Positions 35,624 through 44,728 are shown, numbered from the stretch's first letter. The stretch is DNA of 64,000 bases from Microbacterium sp. LWS13-1.2 (GCF_040144835.1 NZ_CP151632.1:1922001-1986000); one strand, 5' to 3'. Notes: generated by a model from the sequence alone, not told the origin. Numbers and translations: made by a program.

Positions 35624-36555
35624 CAGTCGGCTTCGAGTCCGTCGCTGACGGGCGCATCCTCGGAGGCAATGTCCAGGCCTGAACCCCGCGCCGCAGTGAG
35701 AAGCAGCGAGGCGAAGTCCTGGTCGATGTTTCCGTTGCCGACCTCCTGCGCAACGATGTTGCGCGTGACCGCCGCCACTGGCATGACGACGCCGAGGTCC
35801 TGGGCGGCGGCGAGTCCGAGGTCGAAGTCCTTCTGCAGAAGGACATTTGTGAAGGTGGGGGTGAAGTCCAGATTGACGAATGCGGGCGTCTTATACTGCG
35901 TGAACACCGATCCCATCACGGAGTCGTTGAGAAAAGTCAGGAATGCCTCTCGCGACACGCCAGCCTTCTCAGCGAGCACGGTGATCTCTGCGAGGGACTG
36001 GGTCACAACGCCGAGAAACACGTTGTGTGCGATCTTGACCGTACGGGCGACCTCACCTTCGCCGACGTAGGTCACGCCTCGCCCCCACGTCTCCAGCAGT
36101 GGCAGGGCCGCGTCGAAGACGTCGCGTGGTCCGGATGCCGCGACCGTGAGCTTGCCGATGGAGATCACCTTGGGGTTTCCCGAAACCGGGGTGGCGAGAA
36201 ACCCGACGCCCCGGGATTCCGCAATCTCTCGCACCCCGGCGCTCGCCTGTGACGACACCGTAGAGGCGTCCCCGAGGATCTTCGGAGCGCGACCCTCGTC
36301 GGTGAGAAGGCCGTCCTGACCGAGGATCACCTGCTCGAGGTCGTGGGAGGCAGAGACCATGCTGAACACGATGTCGCGACCGGCCAGCTCGACCGGCTTG
36401 TCTACGACCGATGCGCCGAACTCCACCAGAGACTCAGCCTTCTCGCGGGTCCGGTTGTATACCGCGACGTCGTACCCGGCGTCCAGGAGGCGCTTGGCCA
36501 ACTGATATCCCATGCGTCCCACACCGATCCACCCAACGGTCGGCTTCGCGGCCAT
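35623..36555 (-). CDS. NAD(P)-dependent beta-hydroxyacid dehydrogenase-like oxidoreductase, copy 1
   Basis: A 310-residue protein of the 3-hydroxyisobutyrate dehydrogenase/6-phosphogluconate dehydrogenase superfamily. The nucleotide motif is VGWIGVGRMGYQLAKRLLDA, the substrate motif DASTVSSQASAGVRE, and the catalytic Lys lies in ARTVKIAHNVFLG. It probably oxidises a hydroxy acid, or reduces an imine or aldehyde, formed in the island pathway. The start has GAGGAG. It is the first gene after operator A and is coupled to the M24 gene. Confidence 0.88.
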   Translation of the reverse strand: MAAKPTVGWIGVGRMGYQLAKRLLDAGYDVAVYNRTREKAESLVEFGASVVDKPVELAGRDIVFSMVSASHDLEQVILGQDGLLTDEGRAPKILGDASTVSSQASAGVREIAESRGVGFLATPVSGNPKVISIGKLTVAASGPRDVFDAALPLLETWGRGVTYVGEGEVARTVKIAHNVFLGVVTQSLAEITVLAEKAGVSREAFLTFLNDSVMGSVFTQYKTPAFVNLDFTPTFTNVLLQKDFDLGLAAAQDLGVVMPVAAVTRNIVAQEVGNGNIDQDFASLLLTAARGSGLDIASEDAPVSDGLEAD

Positions 36556-36569
36556 CTCTTCACTCCTCT

Positions 36570-36598
36570 GGCTAAACAATCGATTGCATTGATCGTAA
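36570..36598 (-). promoter_or_regulatory. Promoter with LacI operator A
   Basis: On the minus strand TTACGA (36598-36593) and TTAGCC (36575-36570) are 17 bases apart, and the palindrome CAATCGATTG (36577-36586) fills the spacer. The same palindrome occupies the promoter spacer at 46 and 52.7 kb. It starts 22 bases before the reductase gene. Confidence 0.65.
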
Positions 36599-36807
36599 GG
36601 GACCTGCGCTTCGCTCACAACCTGCGGCCACTATTGCGGAAGCCGCCACGGCACGGGCGCGCCGCGATCACCGCGCCCCGGCTCTTGCTCGACACGGGTC
36701 TGGGTCTGGTGCGGACACCGGATTCGACGTGCATCTCGACACATGAGTACCCGACTCCATCTGTCGAAGTCACCGATCGCCTGCGAACGCGTTCGCAACC
36801 CTGCGCC

Positions 36808-37611
36808 TCAGGCCCTTCCGGCGCGCACGGCCCGGATGGCCATCTGGATCGCGATGAACGCGAGAAAAGCCGCGAAGAGCGCGTTGGCGACCTGCGGCTC
36901 GAGCAGAGTGGCGATCCAGACACCGAGAGCAGTGGTGGCGCACGACGCGACCCCGACCACCCCAGCCGCGAGGAGGTCGACATTCGTACGCCGAATGTTG
37001 CCCACGGTGCCCGACACGGCGGTCGGGATCATCATGAGAAGCGACGTGCCTCTCGCCGTCAGGTCGCTCATTCCGAATCCCAACATCAGCGCAGGGACCA
37101 CGATGATGCCGCCACCCACCCCGATCAGCCCAGCGACGGTGCCGGTCACAACCCCCAATGCGACCAGTCCTGCCCCGCTCAACCACGAGAGTTCGAACAA
37201 CGCATCGCGGGACGGGATGACCAGGAACAAGCTGACGATCACGCCGACGAGGAAGGCGACGAACGCCCACCTCAGCGCGATCTGGGAGATCCTCGGTAGC
37301 AGCCAAGTTCCGATCTGAGCACCCACGACGGCGCCGGCGGCCAGCACCAACCCTGCGATCCAGTTCACCGATCCATTCAGCGCGTAGGCCACTACGCCTA
37401 CGGGAGCCGTCAGCACGATGGCAGCCAGCGAAGTGCCAGCCGCGCGACGCTGATCGAAGCCGAGGAAGAACACCAGCATCGGGACGATCACCGTGCCGCC
37501 ACCCACTCCGAACATCCCGGAAAGCGTGCCGGCCAGCAGGCCGATGCCGATGCAGATAGGCACGACTCGACTGACGGACGGGGCACCGCCGGTCGTACTC
37601 TGCTCGTTCAT
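36808..37611 (-). CDS. TauE/SafE-family anion exporter
   Basis: A 267-residue membrane protein with about eight hydrophobic segments in two repeats. Each repeat carries the family glycine motif (GLLAGTLSGMFGVGGGTVIV and GTVAGLIGVGGGIIVVPALM). Members export sulfite, sulfoacetate or small organic anions. In the island it may remove a toxic acid or sulfite by-product. The ATG at 37611 is preferred, with GAGGA upstream. The gap of 180 bases to the divergent hydrolase gene contains AT-rich promoter-like sequence. Confidence 0.85.
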   Translation of the reverse strand: MNEQSTTGGAPSVSRVVPICIGIGLLAGTLSGMFGVGGGTVIVPMLVFFLGFDQRRAAGTSLAAIVLTAPVGVVAYALNGSVNWIAGLVLAAGAVVGAQIGTWLLPRISQIALRWAFVAFLVGVIVSLFLVIPSRDALFELSWLSGAGLVALGVVTGTVAGLIGVGGGIIVVPALMLGFGMSDLTARGTSLLMMIPTAVSGTVGNIRRTNVDLLAAGVVGVASCATTALGVWIATLLEPQVANALFAAFLAFIAIQMAIRAVRAGRA

Positions 37612-37779
37612 AGGGGCACATCCTCGATTCATGAGACGCCCCAGGGCCGGTCCTGGCGCGACGATCTGCCGGCGATCGCGACAACCCGAAGGTTCTGACG
37701 GGCGTGTGCGTTCACCCTGACTTCACTGAACGATATCGCGCTTAGTATACGATTCCAACTCCAAACGCCGATCCTGGAC

Positions 37780-37785
37780 TATCCT
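37780..37785 (+). promoter_or_regulatory. -10 element of a leaderless promoter
   Basis: TATCCT ends six bases before the ATG at 37792, with no ribosome site between. Same geometry as at 12533, 13722 and 23404. Confidence 0.4.
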
Positions 37786-37791
37786 GGTTCA

Positions 37792-38433
37792 ATGCTGCTT
37801 ACCAAGTTCACTCACGCTACGGTGCGCTTCGAGAAAAACGACGCTACCGTCATCACGGACCCCGGCACCGTCAGTCCGGAATCTGCCGAGTTGCTCGCGA
37901 GCGCCCTCGGCGTCCTCGTGACGCACGAACATTTCGATCATTTCGACCCGGACGCGGTGCGGGAGGCGCTCGCGGTGAACCCGCAGCTCACGATCTACGG
38001 CCCGCCTGGTCTGGCGGCACTCGTGGAGGGGCATGACCATCGTTTCGTGACGGTAGCGCCGGGCGATTCCTTCAGCGTCGGTCCCTTCGCCGTTCAGGCG
38101 TTCGGGGGGACGCACGCCGTCATCCACCCAGACATGCCGACCGTTTCGAACATCTCGTTCCTCGTGGATGGCCGCGTGTTCCATCCGGGCGACTCGTACG
38201 CGCTTCCCGGTGTACCCGTCGAAACGCTGCTGATGCCGACGAGCGGTCCATGGACATCAATCCGGCAGGCTGTCGATTTCATACGTGGAGTCGCCCCCAC
38301 TCGCGCCATCCAGATCCACGAGCTCGAACTCAGCGAGGTGGGCCGAGAGTATGCGCTGTACTTCCTCGGCGTGGACGGTGTGGGAGGAGTACCGATCTCG
38401 GACCTGCCATATGGAGAGTCCGTCGAAGTCTGA
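37792..38433 (+). CDS. Metallo-beta-lactamase-fold hydrolase (UlaG/UPF0173-like)
   Basis: A 213-residue zinc hydrolase of the short MBL type. The metal motif is THEHFDHFD (His45, His47, Asp49, His50), with a later His in GGTHAVIH and Asp in FHPGDS. The C-terminal half (AVDFIRGVAPTRAIQIHELE) matches UlaG/UPF0173-like proteins acting on lactones or phosphoesters. No ribosome site is present, and the transcript is probably leaderless. In context it may open a lactone or lactam. Confidence 0.85.
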   Translation: MLLTKFTHATVRFEKNDATVITDPGTVSPESAELLASALGVLVTHEHFDHFDPDAVREALAVNPQLTIYGPPGLAALVEGHDHRFVTVAPGDSFSVGPFAVQAFGGTHAVIHPDMPTVSNISFLVDGRVFHPGDSYALPGVPVETLLMPTSGPWTSIRQAVDFIRGVAPTRAIQIHELELSEVGREYALYFLGVDGVGGVPISDLPYGESVEV

Positions 38434-38484
38434 AGTCTCGGCGTCGACGAACATGCCTCTCGGTTGACAGCCGCAAGTCGGCTA

Positions 38485-38529
38485 TTGACGCGCTGTCGGC
38501 CACCCCTCTAACCTGTCGCAAACGATTGC
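38485..38529 (+). promoter_or_regulatory. Promoter with LacI operator B
   Basis: TTGACG (38485-38490) and TAACCT (38509-38514) are 18 bases apart. GCAAACGATTGC (38518-38529) follows directly, where it would block initiation. It differs from the perfect GCAATCGATTGC by one base. It controls the esterase gene. Confidence 0.6.
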
Positions 38530-38688
38530 ACTCGCGATCACCCCTCACGAGGAACGCGCGCTGATTACCGCGTCAGTGCCTGCCTAGTTCACTGCTGTTC
38601 TCCCACCGCGCAGCGCGCGGATGATTGCTTCTGACAGCGGCCGAATCGCGTGCAGACCTCGTGTTCGCGCACGAGATGAGGAAAAGCA

Positions 38689-39735
38689 ATGATCAACCCG
38701 GCATCACGTCCTCGACGCGGAACAATTCTTCGCGCCCACCGATCAGCCAAGATAGGAGCGAGCGCAGCCGCATTGGCTCTCGCCGCGAGCCTCGCGTCGT
38801 GCGCGGGCTCTCCGACTGCGCAGCCGCCCACGGCGATCGAGGAGGAATGCTCCATCCCGCTGGAGCCCGGTGTCCACGAGGTGGCCTTGACATCCGGCGG
38901 CGGATCGCGGCCATTCCTGCTCTACGTGCCGACGTCCTATGACGGTCACACACCCGTCCCCGTCGTGATCAATGGCCATGGCAGTACCAGTGACGGCAGC
39001 GAGCAACTCGCATACAGCGCCATGATGCCGATCGCGGACTCACATGGCTTCGCCATCGCGGCGCCCACTGGCGCCGTCGAGTTCACCCGCGGATTCATCT
39101 GGAACTTCCCGGGCTTCCCGTTGTACGGCGGGACGAGCCTCGCTCCGGAGGGCACGCCCGACGACGATCTCATGATTCGCGACTTGATCGCCGCGTTGCC
39201 GCTGGCGATCTGCGCCGACGAGGCCCGTGTGTACGCCACCGGGTTCTCCGCGGGTGGCCGAATGGCCTCCCGGCTCGCCTGCGAGGACGCCGACCTGATT
39301 GCGGCCATCGGCGCGGTCGGTGGGCTGCGGGCAGGCCCCGAGCCTGACGCGACAGACTGCCACCCCTCCCGACCCGTGCCGGTGATCGCGTTCCACGGTG
39401 ATGCCGACCCCGTCAACAAGTTCGAGGGAGGTACCGGCACCTCGACGAACTTCGGCTACGGCGTTGAGGATGCCGTAGCACAGTGGGCCCTCATCAACGA
39501 ATGCGATTCGACCCCGACGCGCACGGCCGTCACCGCGACCGTCGATCTCAGCGCGTACTCAGATTGCTCGGACGGTAGCGAGGTGGCGTTCTACACCGTG
39601 GAAGGTGGCGGACACACCTGGCCCGGAAGCGGCTTCCTGCTCCCCGCGGACCAGTTCGGCGAGACCGACCAGTCGATCAACGCGAGCGAGTTGATGTGGG
39701 AGTTCTTCTCTCGGCATCGACTCCCCGCGAGCTGA
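38689..39735 (+). CDS. Secreted esterase lipoprotein of the PHB-depolymerase/LpqC type
   Basis: A 348-residue alpha/beta hydrolase. The signal peptide has a basic start and a lipobox ending LASCAG, so it is lipid-anchored outside the cell. The catalytic residues are Ser in YATGFSAGGRMAS, Asp in IAFHGDADPVNKF and His in EGGGHTWPG, as in feruloyl-esterase/LpqC family members. GAGGAAAAG precedes the ATG. As the only exported hydrolase of the island, it may release the pathway substrate from an ester outside the cell. It ends in a strong bidirectional terminator. Confidence 0.88.
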   Translation: MINPASRPRRGTILRAHRSAKIGASAAALALAASLASCAGSPTAQPPTAIEEECSIPLEPGVHEVALTSGGGSRPFLLYVPTSYDGHTPVPVVINGHGSTSDGSEQLAYSAMMPIADSHGFAIAAPTGAVEFTRGFIWNFPGFPLYGGTSLAPEGTPDDDLMIRDLIAALPLAICADEARVYATGFSAGGRMASRLACEDADLIAAIGAVGGLRAGPEPDATDCHPSRPVPVIAFHGDADPVNKFEGGTGTSTNFGYGVEDAVAQWALINECDSTPTRTAVTATVDLSAYSDCSDGSEVAFYTVEGGGHTWPGSGFLLPADQFGETDQSINASELMWEFFSRHRLPAS

Positions 39736-39742
39736 GCTGAAT

Positions 39743-39789
39743 GAGGTGTCTTGGCCCGTCCCCGAAGCCAACACGGGCCAAGACACCTC
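39743..39789. terminator. Bidirectional terminator between esterase and M24 copy 2
   Basis: A perfect 17-base-pair stem (GAGGTGTCTTGGCCCGT and its complement) with a 13-base loop, between two convergent genes. Short T/C-rich sequence follows on the + side. Confidence 0.8.
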
Positions 39790-39847
39790 TTCCGCGTCGC
39801 TCTCGCGCGCGGGGCTTTATCCGAGGCGATGAGCAGTCTGCGTACAG

Positions 39848-41230
39848 TCAGGCCTTCGCCTGACCCCAGGGCGTGTTGAGGTGCGATTGGGAATCGCGCT
39901 CGTTGTTGAGTGGCCCACCGACGGCGATATACCGCGGGCCAGCGATCAGGAGCTCCTCGGCGGGGAACTTGGTGATGACCTCACAGCCGTCCGCTGTGAC
40001 GACCACTTCCTCCTCGATGCGCGCCGCTCCCCAACCGTCCGCAGCGGGCCAGTAGGTCTCGAGTGCGAAGACCATCCCTTCCTTCAACTCCTCGGGGTGG
40101 TCGAAGGAGGTCAGTCGCGAGAAGATCGGCTTCTCCCAGATCGACAAACCGACGCCGTGGCCGTACTGGAGGGCGAAGGCAGCTTCTTCATTTTCGAAGC
40201 CGAACTCCTGCGCGGTCGGCCAGACAGCGCAGATATCAGCCGTGGTCGCGCCAGGACGCACCAGCGCGATCGCCCGGTCCATGTACTCGCGTGCGCGCGT
40301 GTAGGCGTCCTTCTGAGCACGTGACGCCGACCCGACGGCGAACGTCCGGTAATAGCAGGTTCGGTAGCCGTTCCAGCTGTGCAAGATGTCGAAGAAGGCC
40401 GGGTCGCCGGGGCGGATGAGCCGATCGCTGAAAACGTGGGGATGAGGCGAGCAGCGCTCGCCAGAGATCGCGTTGACGCCCTCGACATACTCGGATCCGA
40501 GATCGTAGAGCGTCTTGGCCACAAGCCCGACAGCCTCGTTCTCCCGGACGCCCGGGCGCAAGAACCGATAGAGCTCCTCATATGCCGAATCCACCATGGA
40601 CGCGGCCTGCGTCAGAAGGCGGATCTCGTCGTGCGTCTTTATCCGGCGTGCCTCCAAGAACACCTGCTGACCGTCCACGACCTGGATCCCCGCCCTCTGC
40701 AGAGCGAACAGGACGGGAAGTTCGATGACGTCGACGCCCAAGGGCTGGTTTGCAACACCGAACTTCTCCAGCTCCCGCTTGATCTTGCGTGCGACTTCGT
40801 CCGCGATTCCGGCATCGACCGGGAACGCGCCGCGCAGCGTGGAGATTCCCGCACGAGCGCCCGACTCAAGCCGAGGCCGCTTCGTACCCTCGTGGGGAGC
40901 GTGCGGATCGGCGTCCATCTCTGATGAAGTAACGTCCAGCCAAGGGTTGTACAGCGCGTGGTGTTTAGCAGCGGACCCGAAGTCCCAGGAGATGGGATCG
41001 GTGTTGCGAGTTAACAAGCTGAAGCGGATCAGCTTGTCCATCGCCCAGGTACCGATGTGGGTAGACGTCATGTAGCGGATGTTCGAGAAGTCGAAGGCCA
41101 AGACGGCTCCGAGCTCCGAAGCCTGCAGCTGCTCCTTGAGGCGACCAAGTCGCTCGTCTCGGAGTCGATCGAAGTCGACCCGCGCTTCCCAGTCGACGCC
41201 GTTCGTCCCCGTGGTTCCGGTGCTCTTCAT
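39848..41230 (-). CDS. M24-fold (creatinase/ectoine-hydrolase-like) hydrolase, copy 2
   Basis: A 460-residue paralogue of the protein at 34319-35623 (both have DFDRLR, NIRY, AISGERC-PHPH, NGYRTCYYRTF and HG-GL motifs). Asp281, His358, Glu391 and Glu406 are kept, and the second metal Asp is again Cys (Cys292). It has a short insertion near residues 100-125 and a C-terminal tail of about 30 residues, not present in copy 1. It probably hydrolyses a related C-N bond. AGGGAG lies before the ATG. A GTGTA-AC-TACAC palindrome is at 41276-41287 upstream. Confidence 0.82.
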   Translation of the reverse strand: MKSTGTTGTNGVDWEARVDFDRLRDERLGRLKEQLQASELGAVLAFDFSNIRYMTSTHIGTWAMDKLIRFSLLTRNTDPISWDFGSAAKHHALYNPWLDVTSSEMDADPHAPHEGTKRPRLESGARAGISTLRGAFPVDAGIADEVARKIKRELEKFGVANQPLGVDVIELPVLFALQRAGIQVVDGQQVFLEARRIKTHDEIRLLTQAASMVDSAYEELYRFLRPGVRENEAVGLVAKTLYDLGSEYVEGVNAISGERCSPHPHVFSDRLIRPGDPAFFDILHSWNGYRTCYYRTFAVGSASRAQKDAYTRAREYMDRAIALVRPGATTADICAVWPTAQEFGFENEEAAFALQYGHGVGLSIWEKPIFSRLTSFDHPEELKEGMVFALETYWPAADGWGAARIEEEVVVTADGCEVITKFPAEELLIAGPRYIAVGGPLNNERDSQSHLNTPWGQAKA

Positions 41231-41275
41231 GTCACTCCCTTGTATGGGAGCACGTGACGCCCCCTCGCACGTTAA

Positions 41276-41287
41276 GTGTAACTACAC
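41276..41287. promoter_or_regulatory. Palindrome upstream of M24 copy 2
   Basis: GTGTAACTACAC has perfect five-base arms, lies 46 bases before the start codon and differs from the LacI sites. It may bind the GntR or another island regulator. Function is inferred only from symmetry and position. Confidence 0.35.
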
Positions 41288-41359
41288 ATTGTGCACCGAG
41301 GCTACTGTCAAGACTCGCGCCCCAGACGTCGGACCCGACGATTCCGAAACACGTCGCGT

Positions 41360-42235
41360 TCACGATGATCTCGTCCGACCGAGTTCGGCGATCACCGACC
41401 AGTCAAGACCGGCGAGGGCAGGATCAGCTAGCGCGGTCTCGAACTGCGTGCGCAGTACCGGCGCGGTCGGCAAGCTCACCCGCCGCTCCGCGGCGAGCTG
41501 CTCCGCGAGCGTCAAGTCCTTCAGCCCGAGGGCAACGGTGAAGCCAGGCGGGTCGTACCGCCTGTCGGCGATGATGCGGCCATACACCTGATGGATCGGG
41601 CCGCCGAAGAAAGTGGAGGTGAATAGATCCACGAAGTCCGATCCGTCGACCCCCTCCGCCTCCACAAGCGCGATGCCTTCACCCATCGACTCGAGTGCGT
41701 GAAGCAGCATGAAGTTCATTGCGACCTTCACGGCGTTGGCCTGTCGCGGTGACTCCCCGAGAACCCAACGCCGAACACTGGCGGCCGCGAGCAGCGGGTC
41801 GACTTCTTCGACGGCCTCGCGCGGCCCCGCGACGAGGATGTTGAGTCCACCCTTCGCTGCCACCTCGGGCCGTCCCAGGACGGGAGCAGCGACGTACTTC
41901 ACATCCGCGTCAGAGAATCGGCGCGTGAGGAGATCCGCCATTTGCGCGCTCACGGAGGCCATGTTCACGTGCACCCTGCGTCGACCCGCGACCCCGATGT
42001 TCTCACGGCTCAAGACGGCGTCAGCAGCTGAGTCATCGGCCAGCATCGAAAAGGAGATCGGCGCCGCAAGGGCTTCCGCCGCAGACTCGGCTCGAGTCAT
42101 TCCTGCCGCGAGCAGCTCACTCTCCGCAGCAGTGCGGCTCCGGTTCCACACGGTGACCGAAGACCCCGCCTCTGCCATCCGGATCGAAATGGCCGCTCCC
42201 ATGCGACCCAGCCCCAAGAAACCGATCTGATTCAT
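41360..42235 (-). CDS. NAD(P)-dependent beta-hydroxyacid dehydrogenase-like oxidoreductase, copy 2
   Basis: A 291-residue homologue of the reductase at 35623. The nucleotide motif is IGFLGLGRMGAAISIRMAEA, followed by a substrate loop (NMASVSAQMADLL) and catalytic Lys in RQANAVKVAMNFML. Divergence from copy 1 is large, so the substrates probably differ. It lies downstream of the RidA and flavin-reductase genes on the same strand and upstream of M24 copy 2, repeating the reductase-M24 order of the first pair. Confidence 0.88.
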   Translation of the reverse strand: MNQIGFLGLGRMGAAISIRMAEAGSSVTVWNRSRTAAESELLAAGMTRAESAAEALAAPISFSMLADDSAADAVLSRENIGVAGRRRVHVNMASVSAQMADLLTRRFSDADVKYVAAPVLGRPEVAAKGGLNILVAGPREAVEEVDPLLAAASVRRWVLGESPRQANAVKVAMNFMLLHALESMGEGIALVEAEGVDGSDFVDLFTSTFFGGPIHQVYGRIIADRRYDPPGFTVALGLKDLTLAEQLAAERRVSLPTAPVLRTQFETALADPALAGLDWSVIAELGRTRSS

Positions 42236-42258
42236 AACAATTCCCGCCTTTCGCGGTA

Positions 42259-42645
42259 TTACACCGCAGCAATCGCGTCGATCTCGATCGTCGCGCCGTT
42301 GAAGAGCGACTCAACGCCGATAACCGTGCTCGCGGATGGTTCCGGCGTGGCGACGATCGCGTTGCGCGTTTCGCGCCATGTTGCGAGCTTCTCCTGGTCG
42401 AGCCCGACGATGTAGACGTTGACGCGCACGAGGTTCTGGTACGTCGCCCCTGCCGAGCGGAGTGCGCGCGCCAGCTCTGCGTAGGTGAGTTCGATGGCAC
42501 GCACGAAATCGTTGGGAACGGAGCCATCCTCCTCGAAGCCGACCTGCCCCGAGACGAACACGAGGTTTCTCGCCGCTACCCGCGCGCTGTCAGAGATCCC
42601 GGGAATCACCGGCGCCGGGACTCTGGTAATACGTTGCGAAGACAA
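42259..42645 (-). CDS. RidA-family deaminase, copy 1
   Basis: A 128-residue YjgF/YER057c/UK114 protein. RidA members hydrolyse reactive enamine/imine intermediates to ketones and ammonia. Family features are VAARNLVFVSGQVGFEEDG, YAELARALRSAGATYQNLVR and STVIGVESLFNGATIEIDAI; the usual catalytic Arg position after RVNVYIV is not obvious. The TTG at 42645 is preferred because AGGAGA lies six bases before it; the longer frame from ATG 42699 starts with unrelated sequence. It fits hydrolysis of an enamine formed by ring opening. Confidence 0.85.
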   Translation of the reverse strand: MSSQRITRVPAPVIPGISDSARVAARNLVFVSGQVGFEEDGSVPNDFVRAIELTYAELARALRSAGATYQNLVRVNVYIVGLDQEKLATWRETRNAIVATPEPSASTVIGVESLFNGATIEIDAIAAV

Positions 42646-42758
42646 TAGATTCTCCTGGTTCTCGTGACGAGTGGAGCGGCTTCGGGGGGCGGCTGACATC
42701 GCCGGGCCGATGGCTACGAGCCTGCTGGTGCACTCACCGTCGCGTCGGGCGTCATGCC

Positions 42759-43322
42759 CTAGTCGTCACGTCCGTACACCCTGTGGAAGTGCGAGGTTGT
42801 GGTCGTGGGAAGCTCCGACGTGCCGTTGAGGACGTGCCAGCGCCGGTTGTGGTACACCAACGGTGTGGGCTCGCCGGCGTCGCCGTCGGGGTGGGGTTTG
42901 GCTTCGATCGCCTCGACGATGAGAACGGTCGAGCCGTGGACATCGATGCGTTGCATGACGCGGCCGCGAAGCCATGTCGCGCCGGGATAGTAGGGTTCCC
43001 CCGTCGGCAGACGTCCCCACTCGATCTCGTCTCCGAACCTCGCAGCACCGCTGCGTGAGCCGAGCTTCGCGAGCGCGACATGATCAGACGCCAAGAGGTG
43101 CACAACGACGGTTTCAGCCTTGCGGATGGTGGGAGTACTCGACGAGATCGCCGAGGCCGAGAACATCAGGGTGGGCGGGTCGATCGAGATCGATGCCACC
43201 GAGCTGACCGTCATCGCGACCGGCCCCTCCCCCGCGTCCGCCGTGACAACGGCGACACCCGCCGGGTGCGATCGGAACGCGAATCGGAACTGCTCAGCCG
43301 AGATGCGCGGTTCTGACTGCAT
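42759..43322 (-). CDS. Flavin reductase of a two-component monooxygenase, copy 1
   Basis: A 187-residue NAD(P)H:flavin reductase of the HpaC/RutF type that supplies reduced FMN or FAD. Marker segments are [40 protein letters not shown] and the C-terminal PLVYHNRRWHVLNG. Two close paralogues are in the window (end of 46414-48843, and 54332). GGAGGAATTCG precedes the ATG. It lies directly downstream of the monooxygenase gene at 43365, its likely partner. Confidence 0.92.
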   Translation of the reverse strand: MQSEPRISAEQFRFAFRSHPAGVAVVTADAGEGPVAMTVSSVASISIDPPTLMFSASAISSSTPTIRKAETVVVHLLASDHVALAKLGSRSGAARFGDEIEWGRLPTGEPYYPGATWLRGRVMQRIDVHGSTVLIVEAIEAKPHPDGDAGEPTPLVYHNRRWHVLNGTSELPTTTTSHFHRVYGRDD

Positions 43323-43364
43323 CGAATTCCTCCGTGCCTGTTGTCATCGTCGACAGGGGGTTGT

Positions 43365-44567
43365 TCATACGATGGGCAGCACGAATCGTGCGTCGTCCTC
43401 GCGTCCCAGGAGGATCTTCCCGTACGCCTCGTATCCGCTGGCCGCGAGGGTGTGCCCGTGCCGGGCAGCGGTGGCCTGATCACGCCAGATCCGCTGCAAC
43501 GGCGAGACCTCTGCGAACCCGCTCGAGCCGTGAGCCGTCACGAGTTCATTGATCACATTGGTGACCGTCTCCACCACCCACGCTGCCTTGGCACGCATCT
43601 CGATGCGCGTCGCATAGGGCGCGTAAGTGCCGTCCACGGTTGCGGCGTAGATCTCGTCGGCGACTTGCTGCGCGACCGACTCCGCAGCGCTCAGATTCAC
43701 GCTGGCCTTCGCGATGACGGTCTGAAAGATCGCCGAGTCGGCCTGCTTCTCGTAGCCGGTGTAGGCGATCGCCTTGCCCTCCGCCTTCGAGATGACGAAA
43801 TCGAGTGCCGCCCGCCCCATGCCCAGGTGGGGACCGACCAGCTTCATAAACAGCGAGGGGACGAAAACGGTCTGGTACGTGGCCTCGGAGTTGCTACCGA
43901 GGTAGCCTCCCTCGACAGCCGCCGTCAGGGGAAAGACCCGGTGCGCGGGCACGAAGACGTCCTGCGCGACCTGTGTGACGCTCGCCGTGGACTTCATCCC
44001 GGCGACAAACCAGTTGTCCTCATAGCTCAGCTCGGCAGTGGGAATCAGCGCCAAGCCCGCATCCACGATGTCCCCGGCCTCATTCTTGAGCGGGATACCC
44101 AGCAAGGACCACGTTGCATGCATGCTGCCGGTGCCGTACGCCCACCTACCCGTCACACGGTAGCCGCCGTCGACCAACACCGCCTCGGAAGTCGTCGCCA
44201 GCACGATCGAGATGAGCGCATCTACACCACCCTCGCCACCCCAGACATCAGCCTGAGCCCGGTCGTCCATCAAACTCACAACCCAGGCTCCCGAGTCCAG
44301 GATCCCATCCACCCAACCCAGGCTTCCATCGCCCCGGCCGATCGCGCGTGCAACAGCGTTCGCCTCCCGCGTGTTGGCAGCAAGACCACCAAACCTCTCA
44401 GGTACAGACACAGTGAACGCACCAGTAGCGACAACCGCCGCGAACACCTCCTCGTCGATGCGTCGCGCCTGATCACCGCCCTGACCACTCGCGATCAAAC
44501 GCGGACGAATCGCATCGATACGGTCAATGATCGCCGAGATCTCCGGCCGGATACCAGCATCAACCAT
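43365..44567 (-). CDS. Acyl-CoA-dehydrogenase-fold flavin monooxygenase, copy 1
   Basis: A 400-residue oxygenase component of the group D (HsaA/DszC-like) type that uses reduced flavin from a separate reductase. Segments are FTVSVPERFGGLAANTREAN, DGSLGWVDGILDSGAWVV, YRVTGRWAYGTGSMHATWSL and the C-terminal VTAHGSSGFAEVSPLQRIWRD. The acyl-CoA-dehydrogenase catalytic Glu is not evident. It is the first gene of a minus-strand operon with its flavin reductase, RidA and reductase. Ring hydroxylation or ring opening is the likely reaction; the substrate is unknown. Confidence 0.88.
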   Translation of the reverse strand: MVDAGIRPEISAIIDRIDAIRPRLIASGQGGDQARRIDEEVFAAVVATGAFTVSVPERFGGLAANTREANAVARAIGRGDGSLGWVDGILDSGAWVVSLMDDRAQADVWGGEGGVDALISIVLATTSEAVLVDGGYRVTGRWAYGTGSMHATWSLLGIPLKNEAGDIVDAGLALIPTAELSYEDNWFVAGMKSTASVTQVAQDVFVPAHRVFPLTAAVEGGYLGSNSEATYQTVFVPSLFMKLVGPHLGMGRAALDFVISKAEGKAIAYTGYEKQADSAIFQTVIAKASVNLSAAESVAQQVADEIYAATVDGTYAPYATRIEMRAKAAWVVETVTNVINELVTAHGSSGFAEVSPLQRIWRDQATAARHGHTLAASGYEAYGKILLGREDDARFVLPIV

Positions 44568-44619
44568 GTCAACCCACTTTCCATCGCAGCGCGATCGATG
44601 TTGTTAACCAAAACATGAC

Positions 44620-44640
44620 AGAGCGCGCTCTCTATGTCAA
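44620..44640 (-). promoter_or_regulatory. Promoter region of monooxygenase copy 1 with a palindrome
   Basis: On the minus strand TTGACA (44640-44635) is a good -35 box, followed at once by the perfect 12-base palindrome AGAGCGCGCTCT (44620-44631) in the spacer. The -10 is poorly defined. This palindrome is unlike the CAATCGATTG sites, so another regulator may act here. Confidence 0.45.
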
Positions 44641-44728
44641 TCTATACTGAACGTCTTGCCGCTTCCGCGGGGAACCGAGCGTGCGTGGCGCCTGCGCATC
44701 TGAAGACGCGACGCCCTTCGGGGGAACC

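Noticed and set aside
32918..36070. 1050-codon open frame on the + strand
   Set aside because: It is the antisense shadow of lpdA and the M24/reductase genes, rich in Arg/Asp/His/Val repeats typical of GC-rich shadows; the minus-strand genes have clear family motifs.
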